A stretch of DNA of 9,658 nucleotides from JAAZMI01 sp050942615. Lineage in GTDB: Bacteria; Bacillota; Dethiobacteria; DTU022; UBA8154. Under the pieces are notes generated by a model, which was not told where the DNA came from, did no database searches, and saw only the letters and a program-made list of their open reading frames with translations. The stretch lies in contig JBMNNQ010000052.1 in the NCBI GenBank assembly GCA_050942615.1, positions 1 to 9,658 on the forward strand, read 5' to 3'. Below are positions 1 through 6,229 of this stretch, in pieces. Made by a program: the position numbers and the translations under genes. Position 1 is the stretch's first letter. Every line of letters starts with the position of its first letter.

Positions 1-422
1 TTGCCCTTTTTACCAATTTCCCCCCCTGGCACGAGGGCAACAGCTGGCATCACTGGCCGCAGGAATATGCCCCGGCAATTGCGGATGCCGCCACACATAT
101 TTCACCACAGGGCGTTGTTCTTTCCAACGACGGCCATCTGCTCAGCTGGTATGCCGATCGCCTCGCCCTGAAGATCCCGGTGCAATGGGCCCAGGTTGAA
201 GAATTGGAAAATAGGGCCCCTATTGCCGGCCTCTGGCTTAGCAACCGGCTGCGCTGGGGCAATACGCCCGAGGCCGGAGAGGAATGGCTGGAGATCATGC
301 GGGAAAAACCGCCACAGCTGGGCAACTACCGCCTTTTTGCCGTATATGAGGATGGCTCCCTGTTTTATCTGCGGGACAATGAAGGTGGCGCCCCACGAAA
401 CCCTGCTGCCGGGGGTTACTGA
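1..422 (+). CDS. C-terminal part of a membrane glycosyltransferase (GT39/ArnT-like), 5' end outside window
   Basis: The frame is open from the window edge (first full codon at position 3) to a TGA at 420-422 and gives about 139 residues. The visible part is soluble, with no membrane segment. It carries the pattern GVVLSNDG followed by a Tyr/Ala stretch and LALKIPVQW. This resembles the extracytoplasmic tail of GT39/ArnT-type enzymes, where a 'v-l-S-n-d-p...tgr-a-v-x-l-P' strand is common. Family members are polytopic proteins that transfer sugars from polyprenyl-phosphate donors to lipids or proteins on the outer face of the membrane. The catalytic N-terminal membrane domain lies outside the window, so the family call rests on the tail alone. 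A GTG at 180 could serve as a start, but coding character clearly continues upstream of it. Assignment is moderate; another polyprenyl-phosphate-dependent glycosyltransferase is the main alternative. Confidence 0.6.
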   Translation, partial: ALFTNFPPWHEGNSWHHWPQEYAPAIADAATHISPQGVVLSNDGHLLSWYADRLALKIPVQWAQVEELENRAPIAGLWLSNRLRWGNTPEAGEEWLEIMREKPPQLGNYRLFAVYEDGSLFYLRDNEGGAPRNPAAGGY

Positions 423-435
423 CTGTCACCAACAG

Positions 436-651
436 TTACAGGTACTGCACATCAACAGGATACTGCCCGGTGTTGGTTTTACCTGCCCCTTTTTCCAAAT
501 ATTCCTTAAACCCCTTTCTGTCTCCAAAACCCCCGTTGTTCAACGCAGTTGGTCATAAAGGAGCGTCCCCCTTCGTAAAATAATAGGTAGGCTGCCCGGT
601 TATTCCCAAGTATCCACCTTTTCCAACCCGGCACTGGCTACATCCTTTTAA
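436..651 (-). pseudogene. Decayed C-terminal remnant of an unrecognised gene
   Basis: Between the glycosyltransferase and amj, the minus strand reads as protein-like sequence with interruptions. From 552 down to the TAA at 438-436 it encodes 38 residues, including NNGGFGDRKGFKEYLEKGAG and ending QYPVDVQYL. An in-frame TGA (555-553) precedes it. Upstream in the same frame is ITGQPTYYFTKGDAPL. A change of frame near 605 joins this to KDVASAGLEKVDTWE, which is itself preceded by a stop. Joined with one stop read through and one frameshift, these pieces give about 70 residues of ordinary composition. The family was not recognised. It could instead be chance coding character in an intergenic region, or a real frameshifted gene affected by sequence error. 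Confidence 0.4.
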
Positions 652-659
652 CAGGGGGC
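652..659 (+). promoter_or_regulatory. Ribosome binding site deciding the GTG start of amj
   Basis: AGGGGG-type Shine-Dalgarno sequence at about 653-658, followed 11 nt later by GTG at 670. The overlapping ATG at 668 runs straight into TGA, so the GTG is the only workable start here. Confidence 0.6.
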
Positions 660-669
660 TCGAAATAAT

Positions 670-1506
670 GTGAGTGCAGGCGATCCGAACATCGGCCAAG
701 TCCTATTGGTCTGCCTTTTAACCGCGGTGATCCATTTAATAGAAACCCTTTCTTACGGCGCCCGTATCGCAGGGGTGAAAACCCGGCGCCTGTTCCTGGC
801 CGCCTGCATTTTTAGCGTGGTCGCCCTGATCGCCCGCACGGCCAATCTCTTGCAGGGTCCCCTTTTGGGCTATTATGTTGATAGCCTTATTTTATTAAAC
901 AACATTCCTGTCCTGCAAAAATCCTTCCGCCTGATCATATTTTCCGCTTCCGTAGGCAGCCTGGCTGCCCTGTTGGTCCTGCCCACTTTTATTAACATTT
1001 TTATTTACCTGATCGGCTCTTTGGAAAAAAGCGGTTCCCTGGGAAAGATGTTCCTCCACATGCTGAACGCCGACCGCCTGCTGCATAAAATATATCTTCA
1101 GCTGCGGGGAAGTTTGCAGCACCCGGGAACCTTTTTTTCGCTCTTTTTCCGGGGGGAAAAAGCCGCCAGGCATATCCTGCTGCTCTACATTGGTGTAGCG
1201 GCCATTAACACGGTCAGCGTTCTCGCCGCCATCTATGCCGGTGCACTGCTGCCTGATTACCGGCTCACGGCCAGCCAGATGTCGGGCATTGTTAACGGTT
1301 TCAGCACCATCGTCCTCACCTTTTTTATTGATCCCTATGCTTCCCTGATTACAGACCACACTATGGCCGGCAAACGCAGGTTTTCGGACCTACAGGGCCT
1401 GGTTTCAAGTTTGATTATTGGGAAAATTGTTGGTACACTGTTGGGACAGTTGGCCTTTCTGCCCTGTGCACGTTTTGTGGTTTTTATGATCACCCTTTTT
1501 AAATAA
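670..1506 (+). CDS. amj: Lipid II flippase, Amj family
   Basis: 278 residues, the usual length for Amj (formerly YdaH/DUF2837), a polytopic protein that in Bacillus subtilis can replace MurJ in moving lipid-linked peptidoglycan precursors across the cytoplasmic membrane. The N-terminus has the family pattern: TAVIHLIETLSYGARIAGV (residues 18-36), then R56-T-A-N-L-L-Q-G-P-L-L-G (56-67). The C-terminus has FFIDPYASLITD (218-229) and IVGTLLGQLAFLP (253-265), also characteristic. About six hydrophobic segments are visible (roughly 10-30, 40-60, 85-117, 167-192, 205-225, 245-275). A polar cytoplasmic-looking stretch lies at 118-166. The start is GTG. The downstream AOR gene begins 19 bp after the stop, so co-transcription is likely. 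The upstream glycosyltransferase also works on polyprenyl-linked substrates, but a gap of about 250 bp separates them. Confidence 0.9.
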   Translation: MSAGDPNIGQVLLVCLLTAVIHLIETLSYGARIAGVKTRRLFLAACIFSVVALIARTANLLQGPLLGYYVDSLILLNNIPVLQKSFRLIIFSASVGSLAALLVLPTFINIFIYLIGSLEKSGSLGKMFLHMLNADRLLHKIYLQLRGSLQHPGTFFSLFFRGEKAARHILLLYIGVAAINTVSVLAAIYAGALLPDYRLTASQMSGIVNGFSTIVLTFFIDPYASLITDHTMAGKRRFSDLQGLVSSLIIGKIVGTLLGQLAFLPCARFVVFMITLFK

Positions 1507-1511
1507 TACGC

Positions 1512-1517
1512 GGAGGG
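1512..1517 (+). promoter_or_regulatory. Ribosome binding site of the AOR-family gene
   Basis: GGAGGG, 8 nt before the ATG at 1526, in the 19-bp spacer after amj. No terminator fits in this spacer, which supports an amj-AOR transcript. Confidence 0.75.
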
Positions 1518-1525
1518 ATGCAGCC

Positions 1526-3379
1526 ATGACCATTTTACTGCGGGTTAACCTCACCACGGGAAAGATTGAAAAGGAAAATGTAACTGCCTGGCAGCAGCGC
1601 TACATCGGGGGCCTGGGTGTTAATACCAAATTGGCTTTAACGCTGCTTCCCCCCGGCTGTTCACCCCTGTCCCCCGCAAACGTACTGCTGGCCGGCCCCG
1701 GTTCCCTCAGCGGGACACATCTCCCCACCGCCTGCCGCACTGAAATGACGGCCAAGTCGCCTTTAAGCGGCCGGTTCGGCAGCGCCAATTCCGGCCACAA
1801 ATGGGGCCTGCAGTTGCGCAGGGCCGGTTACAGCTATTTGGCTGTTGAAGGGCGGGCCGCCCGCCCGCAAGTCTTGTATATTGATGACGGGGAAGTTATC
1901 CTGGAAGATGCGGCCTTGCTTTGGGGGCAGGATACCTGGTTTACAGTAGACTGGATTAGGGAACAGAAGGGTAGGGATTTTGAGGTAGCCTGCATCGGAC
2001 CGGCCGGAGAGAACCTGGTCACCTTTGCCGGCATTCAAAACAATCACCATGCTGCCTGGGGCCGCACCGGCCTGGGGGCAGTGATGGGCAGTAAAAATTT
2101 GAAAGCGATCGCCGTCCGGGGAAAAGGGAAAATAAAGATTGCCCGCCCGGCGGCGTTCCCGGGGATTAAAAAAGAAGCTTTCCAAAGAATCAGGCAGGAA
2201 GTCAGTTTCGGTATGACCAGAAAATACGGGAGTATGGTCGTCTCGTCACCCATAAACAGGATGGGCGGCCTGCCCGGGCGCAACTACACCCGGGGCTCTT
2301 TGCCCGGCTGGGAGGAAACGCGGGGCCGCAGGGTATTTCGGGAGCGCTACAAGCTGAAAAGCCTGGGCTGTTTTTCCTGCCCGATTGCCTGTAAATACCT
2401 TTCCGGGGCGGTAGAAGGCCCCTGGCAGGGCTACACAGCGGTAGGCCCGGAGGTCACTCATGTCCTGGAATTTGGCGCCCGGCTGGACCTGCAATCCATC
2501 CCGGAAATATTAAAGTGTGTGGAAACCTGCAACCGCTTGGGCTTAGACGTTGTTTCCGCCGCAGCAACCATTGCCTTCCTGATAGAATGCGGTGACAACC
2601 AACTTCTTTCTGACGCAGATACCGGCTTTCTGCCCCGCTGGGGCAACTTGGAAGACATACAAAAAATGCTGCAGCTGATCGCCTGCCGGGAAGGCAGCGG
2701 CGCCCTGTTGGCCGGGGGGGTAAAAGCAGCGGCAGCCCAAATTCCCGGCAGTGAAGATTTCGCCCTGCACATTAAAGGGGTGGAACTTTCCTGCCGCGAT
2801 CCACGGGCCAAATGTGATACCTGGGCCTTGGGCTACCTTACCAACACCCGGGGGGGCGACCACCTGCGTGTCCGCTCCCCTGTGGAACTGCTGTCCGCAG
2901 GTCTGCAGAGCAGTGACACAGAAGAGCTAGGGGTAGCCCCGGAGCGCATTGACCGCCTGGATATGCCCCCGGCCCTGAAAAATAAGATTTTCGGTTCCCC
3001 CCCGGCGCATATTTATATCCCGCAGATGCTCAAATATGCTGAAGACCTGCTCACGATTATCAATTCCACCGGCTTCTGCATCCGCACGCCGGTGCTCCAT
3101 TCCCTGGGGCCCGATTTTTTCGCCCGGGCCCTGAACATAGTAACCGGCAGCGATTTTACAGCAGAAACCCTGCTAAACAGCGCTGCGCAGATCTGGGCCC
3201 TGCAGCATCGCTTTAACCGGCAGGAAGGGGAAACAAAGGATGAGTACCGGTTTCCGGCAAGGTTTTACCATGAACCTTTGCCCCGGAATGGTGGCGAACC
3301 CCACCCGCCGCTTTCCCCGGAAAACGTACAAAAGGTTTTAGAAGCGTATTTTGCAATCAGAAACGAGGATGGCGAATAA
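1526..3379 (+). CDS. Aldehyde:ferredoxin oxidoreductase family protein (W/Mo-bis-pterin, [4Fe-4S])
   Basis: 617 residues, full length for the AOR family of cytoplasmic tungsten (or molybdenum) enzymes. These oxidise aldehydes to acids with ferredoxin, or run in reverse. The N-terminal pterin-binding domain shows the family patterns YIGGLGVNTKLA (26-37) and GRTGLGAVMGSKNLKAIAV (179-197). The cluster ligands are Cys282, Cys285 and Cys289 (CFSCPIAC), with the fourth at Cys518, matching the CxxCxxxC...C set of Pyrococcus AOR. NRLGLD (336-341) and NSTGFC (513-518) occupy the two usual DxxGL(C/D) pterin/metal motifs; both begin with Asn instead of Asp. GPE309 and RGGDH446 sit where the Pyrococcus enzyme has the active-site Glu and His. 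The ATG has a strong GGAGGG site. The gene lies 19 bp after amj and ends before a strong terminator. Substrate specificity cannot be told. No ferredoxin, MoaD-like or pterin biosynthesis gene is next to it. Confidence 0.92.
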   Translation: MTILLRVNLTTGKIEKENVTAWQQRYIGGLGVNTKLALTLLPPGCSPLSPANVLLAGPGSLSGTHLPTACRTEMTAKSPLSGRFGSANSGHKWGLQLRRAGYSYLAVEGRAARPQVLYIDDGEVILEDAALLWGQDTWFTVDWIREQKGRDFEVACIGPAGENLVTFAGIQNNHHAAWGRTGLGAVMGSKNLKAIAVRGKGKIKIARPAAFPGIKKEAFQRIRQEVSFGMTRKYGSMVVSSPINRMGGLPGRNYTRGSLPGWEETRGRRVFRERYKLKSLGCFSCPIACKYLSGAVEGPWQGYTAVGPEVTHVLEFGARLDLQSIPEILKCVETCNRLGLDVVSAAATIAFLIECGDNQLLSDADTGFLPRWGNLEDIQKMLQLIACREGSGALLAGGVKAAAAQIPGSEDFALHIKGVELSCRDPRAKCDTWALGYLTNTRGGDHLRVRSPVELLSAGLQSSDTEELGVAPERIDRLDMPPALKNKIFGSPPAHIYIPQMLKYAEDLLTIINSTGFCIRTPVLHSLGPDFFARALNIVTGSDFTAETLLNSAAQIWALQHRFNRQEGETKDEYRFPARFYHEPLPRNGGEPHPPLSPENVQKVLEAYFAIRNEDGE

Positions 3380-3437
3380 CTGGGCATCCCCCTGGGGGTG
3401 CGGTAAACAGGCCCTGCCCGGCCGGGGGGGTGTTCTT

Positions 3438-3474
3438 AAACCCGGCAGAAACCAATCTTTCTGCCGGGTTTTTT
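3438..3474 (+). terminator. Intrinsic terminator after the amj-AOR unit
   Basis: A perfect 14-bp stem (aaacccggcagaaa at 3438-3451 with tttctgccgggttt at 3458-3471) closes a 6-nt loop. It is followed by a short T run that makes six consecutive T residues with the stem end (3469-3474). It lies between the converging AOR and permease genes. On the minus strand the stem is followed by AAGAAC rather than T residues, so it should work mainly for the plus strand. Confidence 0.9.
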
Positions 3475-3488
3475 GCCTGGGAAACAGT

Positions 3489-4892
3489 TTAGGCCAGCTT
3501 GGTCGCCACAAAAATAAACAAGGCTGTCAGGCCCCAGAAAACTGCTGCAAAAGCCGAATTCCAGCAGAAACCCAATTTATACGGGGAATTCCCCGTCAGC
3601 GAGGACAGGATCAGGACGGAAATAGAAAAGGGCGAAAGCATAAAGGACATGGCCATACCGCCCATCAAAGCCAGGGCCAAACCCAACGGACTAAACTGAA
3701 AGGGAGAGGCGAGCAGCGTTTTGGCAATGATAATCGCAGAAACAAAAGGGTGCAGCCCGGTAAAAGCCAGCAGCACAATAAACAACGGCACGGCAGCCAG
3801 GATGAAAACAATGCCCACCCGGTCGACAACCAGCTCCAGCAGGCCGCCCACCAATTTTATCGCGCCGCTGGCCTCCATCGCATAGGTAAAAAACCCTGCT
3901 GCGGCAAAAAGGGTGGTTTGATCGGCCATTTTGACAATATCCCGGCTAAAAAAAGAAAAACTGCGCCTCCCCAGCGGGGCCAAACGACCGCTGACCGCAC
4001 CCCAAATAAAAGTAGCCGCCAAACAGCCCAGGGCGATACTGTTTAAGGACGAAAAATGCAGGACATCCTCCAAAAACAAAATGATCCCGATTACAACGGT
4101 GAATAAAATCAGGAAACCAGCCAGACGCCGGGATGAAGCCTGGGCATTTGCCGATTGAATTTGCGGCTGCTTTGCAGCCTGTCCTGATAACTGCCCCCCG
4201 GTGCCGGCCTTCCGGTTTGTTTCCATCAAAAAAGCTGCCACCAGGCCGGCCAGGCTGAGGAGAAAAACCGGCCCCACCAGCTGTTTCCAGGAAAGGCCGG
4301 AATATTTAACAGTGATACCCACCGTTGCCGCCACCGGACTAACAATTAAAGCCATGGCATAACCGCGCGCCACACTTGTTGTCTCCAGGCGGCTGTTTTT
4401 TTCCAGGCCCAATTTTTTCAGGTTTTCCCTGACCAGGTAATAGGAAGGCCCCACAGCTCCTGCCAGGGATAAAAAAGTCAAGACATAAGTGATCAGCAAA
4501 GAAATAATGTAGGGTTGGGCAGGTCGTTTGGCCCTAACAAAAAAACGTTGGAACAGCCCTGCATACTTCCCCATTTCCAACGGTATCCCCAAAATATTAA
4601 CCGCGGCCATCACGGCCACCAGGGAGGCCATTTCCGTAAAACCCCCGATCAGTTCCCCGGGTAGCGGCGGTGTTTTAAATAAAAAAAACGCCAGCAGGCT
4701 GCTGCCGCAAAGCACCAGGGCCACGACCCTGGCATAAGTGCTGATGCGGGGGAATAAAAAGATAAGCGCCCCTAAAACAACAGCCCCCCCGCAAACAGTA
4801 AATATATTATTTTTTTCACATAAGAATTCCAGCAGACCAACAACCACAACAGCCGTACATAACCAAGGCTGCAGGCGATGGAAAAACTTCAT
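3489..4892 (-). CDS. Polytopic membrane transporter, ion-transporter-superfamily-like
   Basis: 467 residues from the chosen ATG, with about 11-12 hydrophobic segments and no soluble domain. The protein looks two-fold repeated. The first half contains ALIVSPVAATVGI (181-193) and the second SFMLSPFSISVLI (416-428), each followed by a (T/S)G turn. They are separated by a polar, Gln/Ala/Ser-rich linker (about 224-255). FTGLHPFVSAIII (377-389) is another conserved-looking segment. Paired half-motifs around a central linker are typical of the ion transporter superfamily (DASS, ArsB/NhaB, TRAP DctM and relatives), which carries organic anions, arsenite or Na+/H+. The exact family and substrate were not recognised. 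A TTG 45 bp upstream would extend the protein by 15 residues but lacks a ribosome site; the ATG at 4892 has AGGGA 11 nt upstream. The gene is alone on its strand here and converges with AOR. Confidence 0.75.
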   Translation of the reverse strand: MKFFHRLQPWLCTAVVVVGLLEFLCEKNNIFTVCGGAVVLGALIFLFPRISTYARVVALVLCGSSLLAFFLFKTPPLPGELIGGFTEMASLVAVMAAVNILGIPLEMGKYAGLFQRFFVRAKRPAQPYIISLLITYVLTFLSLAGAVGPSYYLVRENLKKLGLEKNSRLETTSVARGYAMALIVSPVAATVGITVKYSGLSWKQLVGPVFLLSLAGLVAAFLMETNRKAGTGGQLSGQAAKQPQIQSANAQASSRRLAGFLILFTVVIGIILFLEDVLHFSSLNSIALGCLAATFIWGAVSGRLAPLGRRSFSFFSRDIVKMADQTTLFAAAGFFTYAMEASGAIKLVGGLLELVVDRVGIVFILAAVPLFIVLLAFTGLHPFVSAIIIAKTLLASPFQFSPLGLALALMGGMAMSFMLSPFSISVLILSSLTGNSPYKLGFCWNSAFAAVFWGLTALFIFVATKLA

Positions 4893-4944
4893 TATTAGTT
4901 CAGTCCCTGCTTGAAAACAATACCCTGCATTCAACAAGATCTAC

Positions 4945-4979
4945 ATTATATAATTTTATACAAAAAGTGTACTGTTCAA
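4945..4979 (-). promoter_or_regulatory. Weak promoter candidate for the permease
   Basis: A perfect TATAAT (complement of 4950-4945) lies about 50 bp upstream of the permease ATG in very AT-rich DNA. The best -35-like element (TTGAAC, complement of 4979-4974) is 23 bp away, which is too far. At normal spacing only AGTACA is available. The -10 element is convincing, the -35 is not. Confidence 0.35.
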
Positions 4980-5079
4980 TTTAATTTGCTATTTTGGCCG
5001 GCACCCTGGAACAACCTTTTTAAAACAAAATTTTTGAAAACAGCAGCTTCCCAAAACACCTTATTAAAACATCACTATG

Positions 5080-5134
5080 GTTTCCTGGAAATAAGTTTCC
5101 AGAAACAAACCTCAGGCAACAAACTTCTGGAAAC
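5080..5134. repeat. Imperfect hairpin plus a third copy of the TTTCTGGAAAC motif
   Basis: gtttcctggaaa (5080-5091) and tttccagaaac (5096-5106) form an inverted repeat with a 4-nt loop (taag) and one bulged C. A further direct copy of the arm, ttctggaaac, follows at 5125-5134. There are thus three related half-sites within 55 bp. They could be a protein binding array, a transcript-end structure or a decayed element. There is no T run after the hairpin on either strand. Confidence 0.5.
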
Positions 5135-5159
5135 AAACCCCCTTTTCCTGCCAAAGGGG
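5131..5159 (-). terminator. Candidate terminator for the CoA-transferase/hydrolase unit
   Basis: Read on the minus strand, CCCCTTT (5159-5153) pairs with AAAGGGG (5145-5139) around a 7-nt loop. It is followed by G then TTTGTTT (5137-5131). It lies about 130 nt beyond the stop of the lipoprotein hydrolase gene. The stem is short and the T run broken, so this is moderate to weak. Confidence 0.4.
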
Positions 5160-5290
5160 CAAAATAAGGTACCCCGCACCTAAATATTTAGCAGCACCCC
5201 TTGTAACTTTCCCCCACTGCCCCTTTTCTTTGGTGGGCTGCAAGTAAAACCGGGCAACAGGCCTAATAGGGGTTAATAGAGTTAGCAGGG

Positions 5291-6160
5291 TTAAGATTTG
5301 GCCGGTTCCAACACCCATATTTCTGTACCGGCCGGTAACATATTCTTGTTTAAAGGTATGGGTTTAGCACCTTTTTCCTTTACTTTTTCTACTGCCTCCA
5401 CGAAGGGCTGTAAACCTGCGAGCGGCCAGTTTTTAGTAATTTCTGTCTGGTAGTGCATCGGTATGGCTACAGCCGGGGAAAGTTGGGCGATAACTGCTTG
5501 GGCCTCCTGGGCATTGAGCGTGTAGTGCCCCCCTACAGGAATCAAAAGTACGTCTACCGGGGATATTTTTTCGATTTCGCCTTCATTCAAGAGATGCCCT
5601 AAATCGCCCAAATGGACAACCCGCAGCCCCCCCAGGTCGAAAACAAAGGCGGCATTGCGGCCCCTTTCCCGGCCTGCAGTCCCGTCATGATAGGTGGGCA
5701 TACTAAAAATACTAATTTCTTTTTTAGTGTAGGAGGCATCGTCCCAGCCCAAGCCGTCGAGGGTTAGTCCCCGCAATATCTCCGCCCCGGGGGAGGCGGC
5801 GGCATAGTTGTGATCCATATGCTCATGGCTGATGGTCATTATTTCTGTTTCTAAATTTAACCGGCCATAGCCTACGTCGGGGGAATAAGGATCCATGAGG
5901 ATACGCAGGCCGGCGGCGTCAAGTAAAAAACAGGAATGCCCCAGGTACTGCAAGGTGATCTCCCCCCGTTGCGCACCACCTTTTTCCACCTGCCTTTCAG
6001 ATTGATCCCCTCCCTGTTCAGGGTTGGCGGCAATTTCCCCGCCGGCATTCTGATCGCTACAGCGTTTTTGCGCCATGTAGTGATAACCGGCGAAGCAGGC
6101 CGCCAGGAGAAAAATTAACAGCAACCCCACAAGTATTGTTCTACGCATAGATCCCCTCAT
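5291..6160 (-). CDS. Lipoprotein metallo-beta-lactamase-fold hydrolase (UlaG/COG2220-like)
   Basis: 289 residues from the chosen ATG. Residues 1-22 form a lipoprotein signal: positive n-region (MRGSMRRT), hydrophobic core, and lipobox L19-A-A-C22. This predicts attachment to the outer face of the cytoplasmic membrane. A polar linker (about 30-65) leads to an MBL fold: GHSCFLL (74-80), the zinc motif HEHMDH (112-117), His158, GD186LGH, and a final IPMH236. Spacing and the short length match the COG2220/UlaG-type metal-dependent hydrolases rather than true beta-lactamases; the substrate is unknown. It lies 69 bp after the CoA-transferase/GNAT gene on the same strand, so the two are probably co-transcribed. 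The start at 6160 has GGGAAG 6 nt upstream. A second ATG at 6148 has GAGGGG only 4 nt upstream; upstream in-frame starts at 6196 and 6226 lack ribosome sites and would spoil the signal peptide. Unusual for the family in being lipid-anchored. Confidence 0.87.
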   Translation of the reverse strand: MRGSMRRTILVGLLLIFLLAACFAGYHYMAQKRCSDQNAGGEIAANPEQGGDQSERQVEKGGAQRGEITLQYLGHSCFLLDAAGLRILMDPYSPDVGYGRLNLETEIMTISHEHMDHNYAAASPGAEILRGLTLDGLGWDDASYTKKEISIFSMPTYHDGTAGRERGRNAAFVFDLGGLRVVHLGDLGHLLNEGEIEKISPVDVLLIPVGGHYTLNAQEAQAVIAQLSPAVAIPMHYQTEITKNWPLAGLQPFVEAVEKVKEKGAKPIPLNKNMLPAGTEIWVLEPAKS

Positions 6161-6211
6161 CCCTTTCTTCCCGTTACAAACCGGTACCTTGTTCATTTTA
6201 TGAAGAAAGGG
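6161..6211 (-). promoter_or_regulatory. Inverted repeat covering the ribosome binding site of the lipoprotein hydrolase gene
   Basis: In the minus-strand transcript, CCCUUUCUUC (complement of 6211-6202) is a perfect 10-bp match to GAAGAAAGGG (complement of 6170-6161). The loop is 31 nt. The 3' arm ends directly at the ATG at 6160 and contains most of its GGGAAG ribosome site. If the stem forms, it would hide this site and leave the alternative start at 6148 with its own GAGGGG exposed. No T run follows, so it is not an intrinsic terminator. Confidence 0.5.
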
Positions 6212-6229
6212 CAGCAAGCATACCACTTT

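Larger units (their letters stand above)
4893..5290. other. AT-rich intergenic region between permease and lipoprotein hydrolase genes
   Basis: About 400 bp without a credible gene. It is clearly richer in A+T than its surroundings. It holds the permease promoter candidate (4945-4979), a hairpin with a related repeat (5080-5134) and a minus-strand terminator candidate (5131-5159). Short open frames on either strand here (for example 4911-5183 plus, 5112-5318 minus) have no ribosome site and unnatural composition. The right end (5270-5300) has several GTTA-containing repeats of unknown meaning. Confidence 0.6.

Noticed and set aside
196..558. Plus-strand open frame overlapping the end of the glycosyltransferase and the gap after it
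   Set aside because: Out of frame with the glycosyltransferase. Its product is Cys/Pro/Arg-rich and unnatural, and the minus-strand remnant explains the gap better.
895..1359. Minus-strand open frame opposite amj
   Set aside because: Antisense to a well-matched Amj protein; composition is atypical and no ribosome site was found.
1600..2863. Several minus-strand open frames opposite the AOR gene
   Set aside because: Shadows of a GC-rich coding sequence; the AOR frame explains the whole region.
3384..3401. GC-rich mini-hairpin right after the AOR stop
   Set aside because: Short stem with a wobble pair and no T run. The strong hairpin at 3438-3474 is the evident terminator.
3351..4046. Long plus-strand open frame (231 codons) opposite the permease gene
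   Set aside because: It is rich in Gln/Lys/Arg/Gly with no domain-like pattern and lies antisense to a clear membrane protein. It is also crossed by the AOR terminator and has no ribosome site.
4890..4937. TTG at 4937 as the permease start, adding 15 residues
   Set aside because: No ribosome site upstream, and it overlaps the likely transcript start. The ATG at 4892 has AGGGA at suitable spacing.
4911..5183. Plus-strand open frame in the AT-rich gap
   Set aside because: No ribosome site; Lys/Asn/Thr/Leu-rich composition is typical of chance translation; it runs through the permease promoter candidate and the hairpin.
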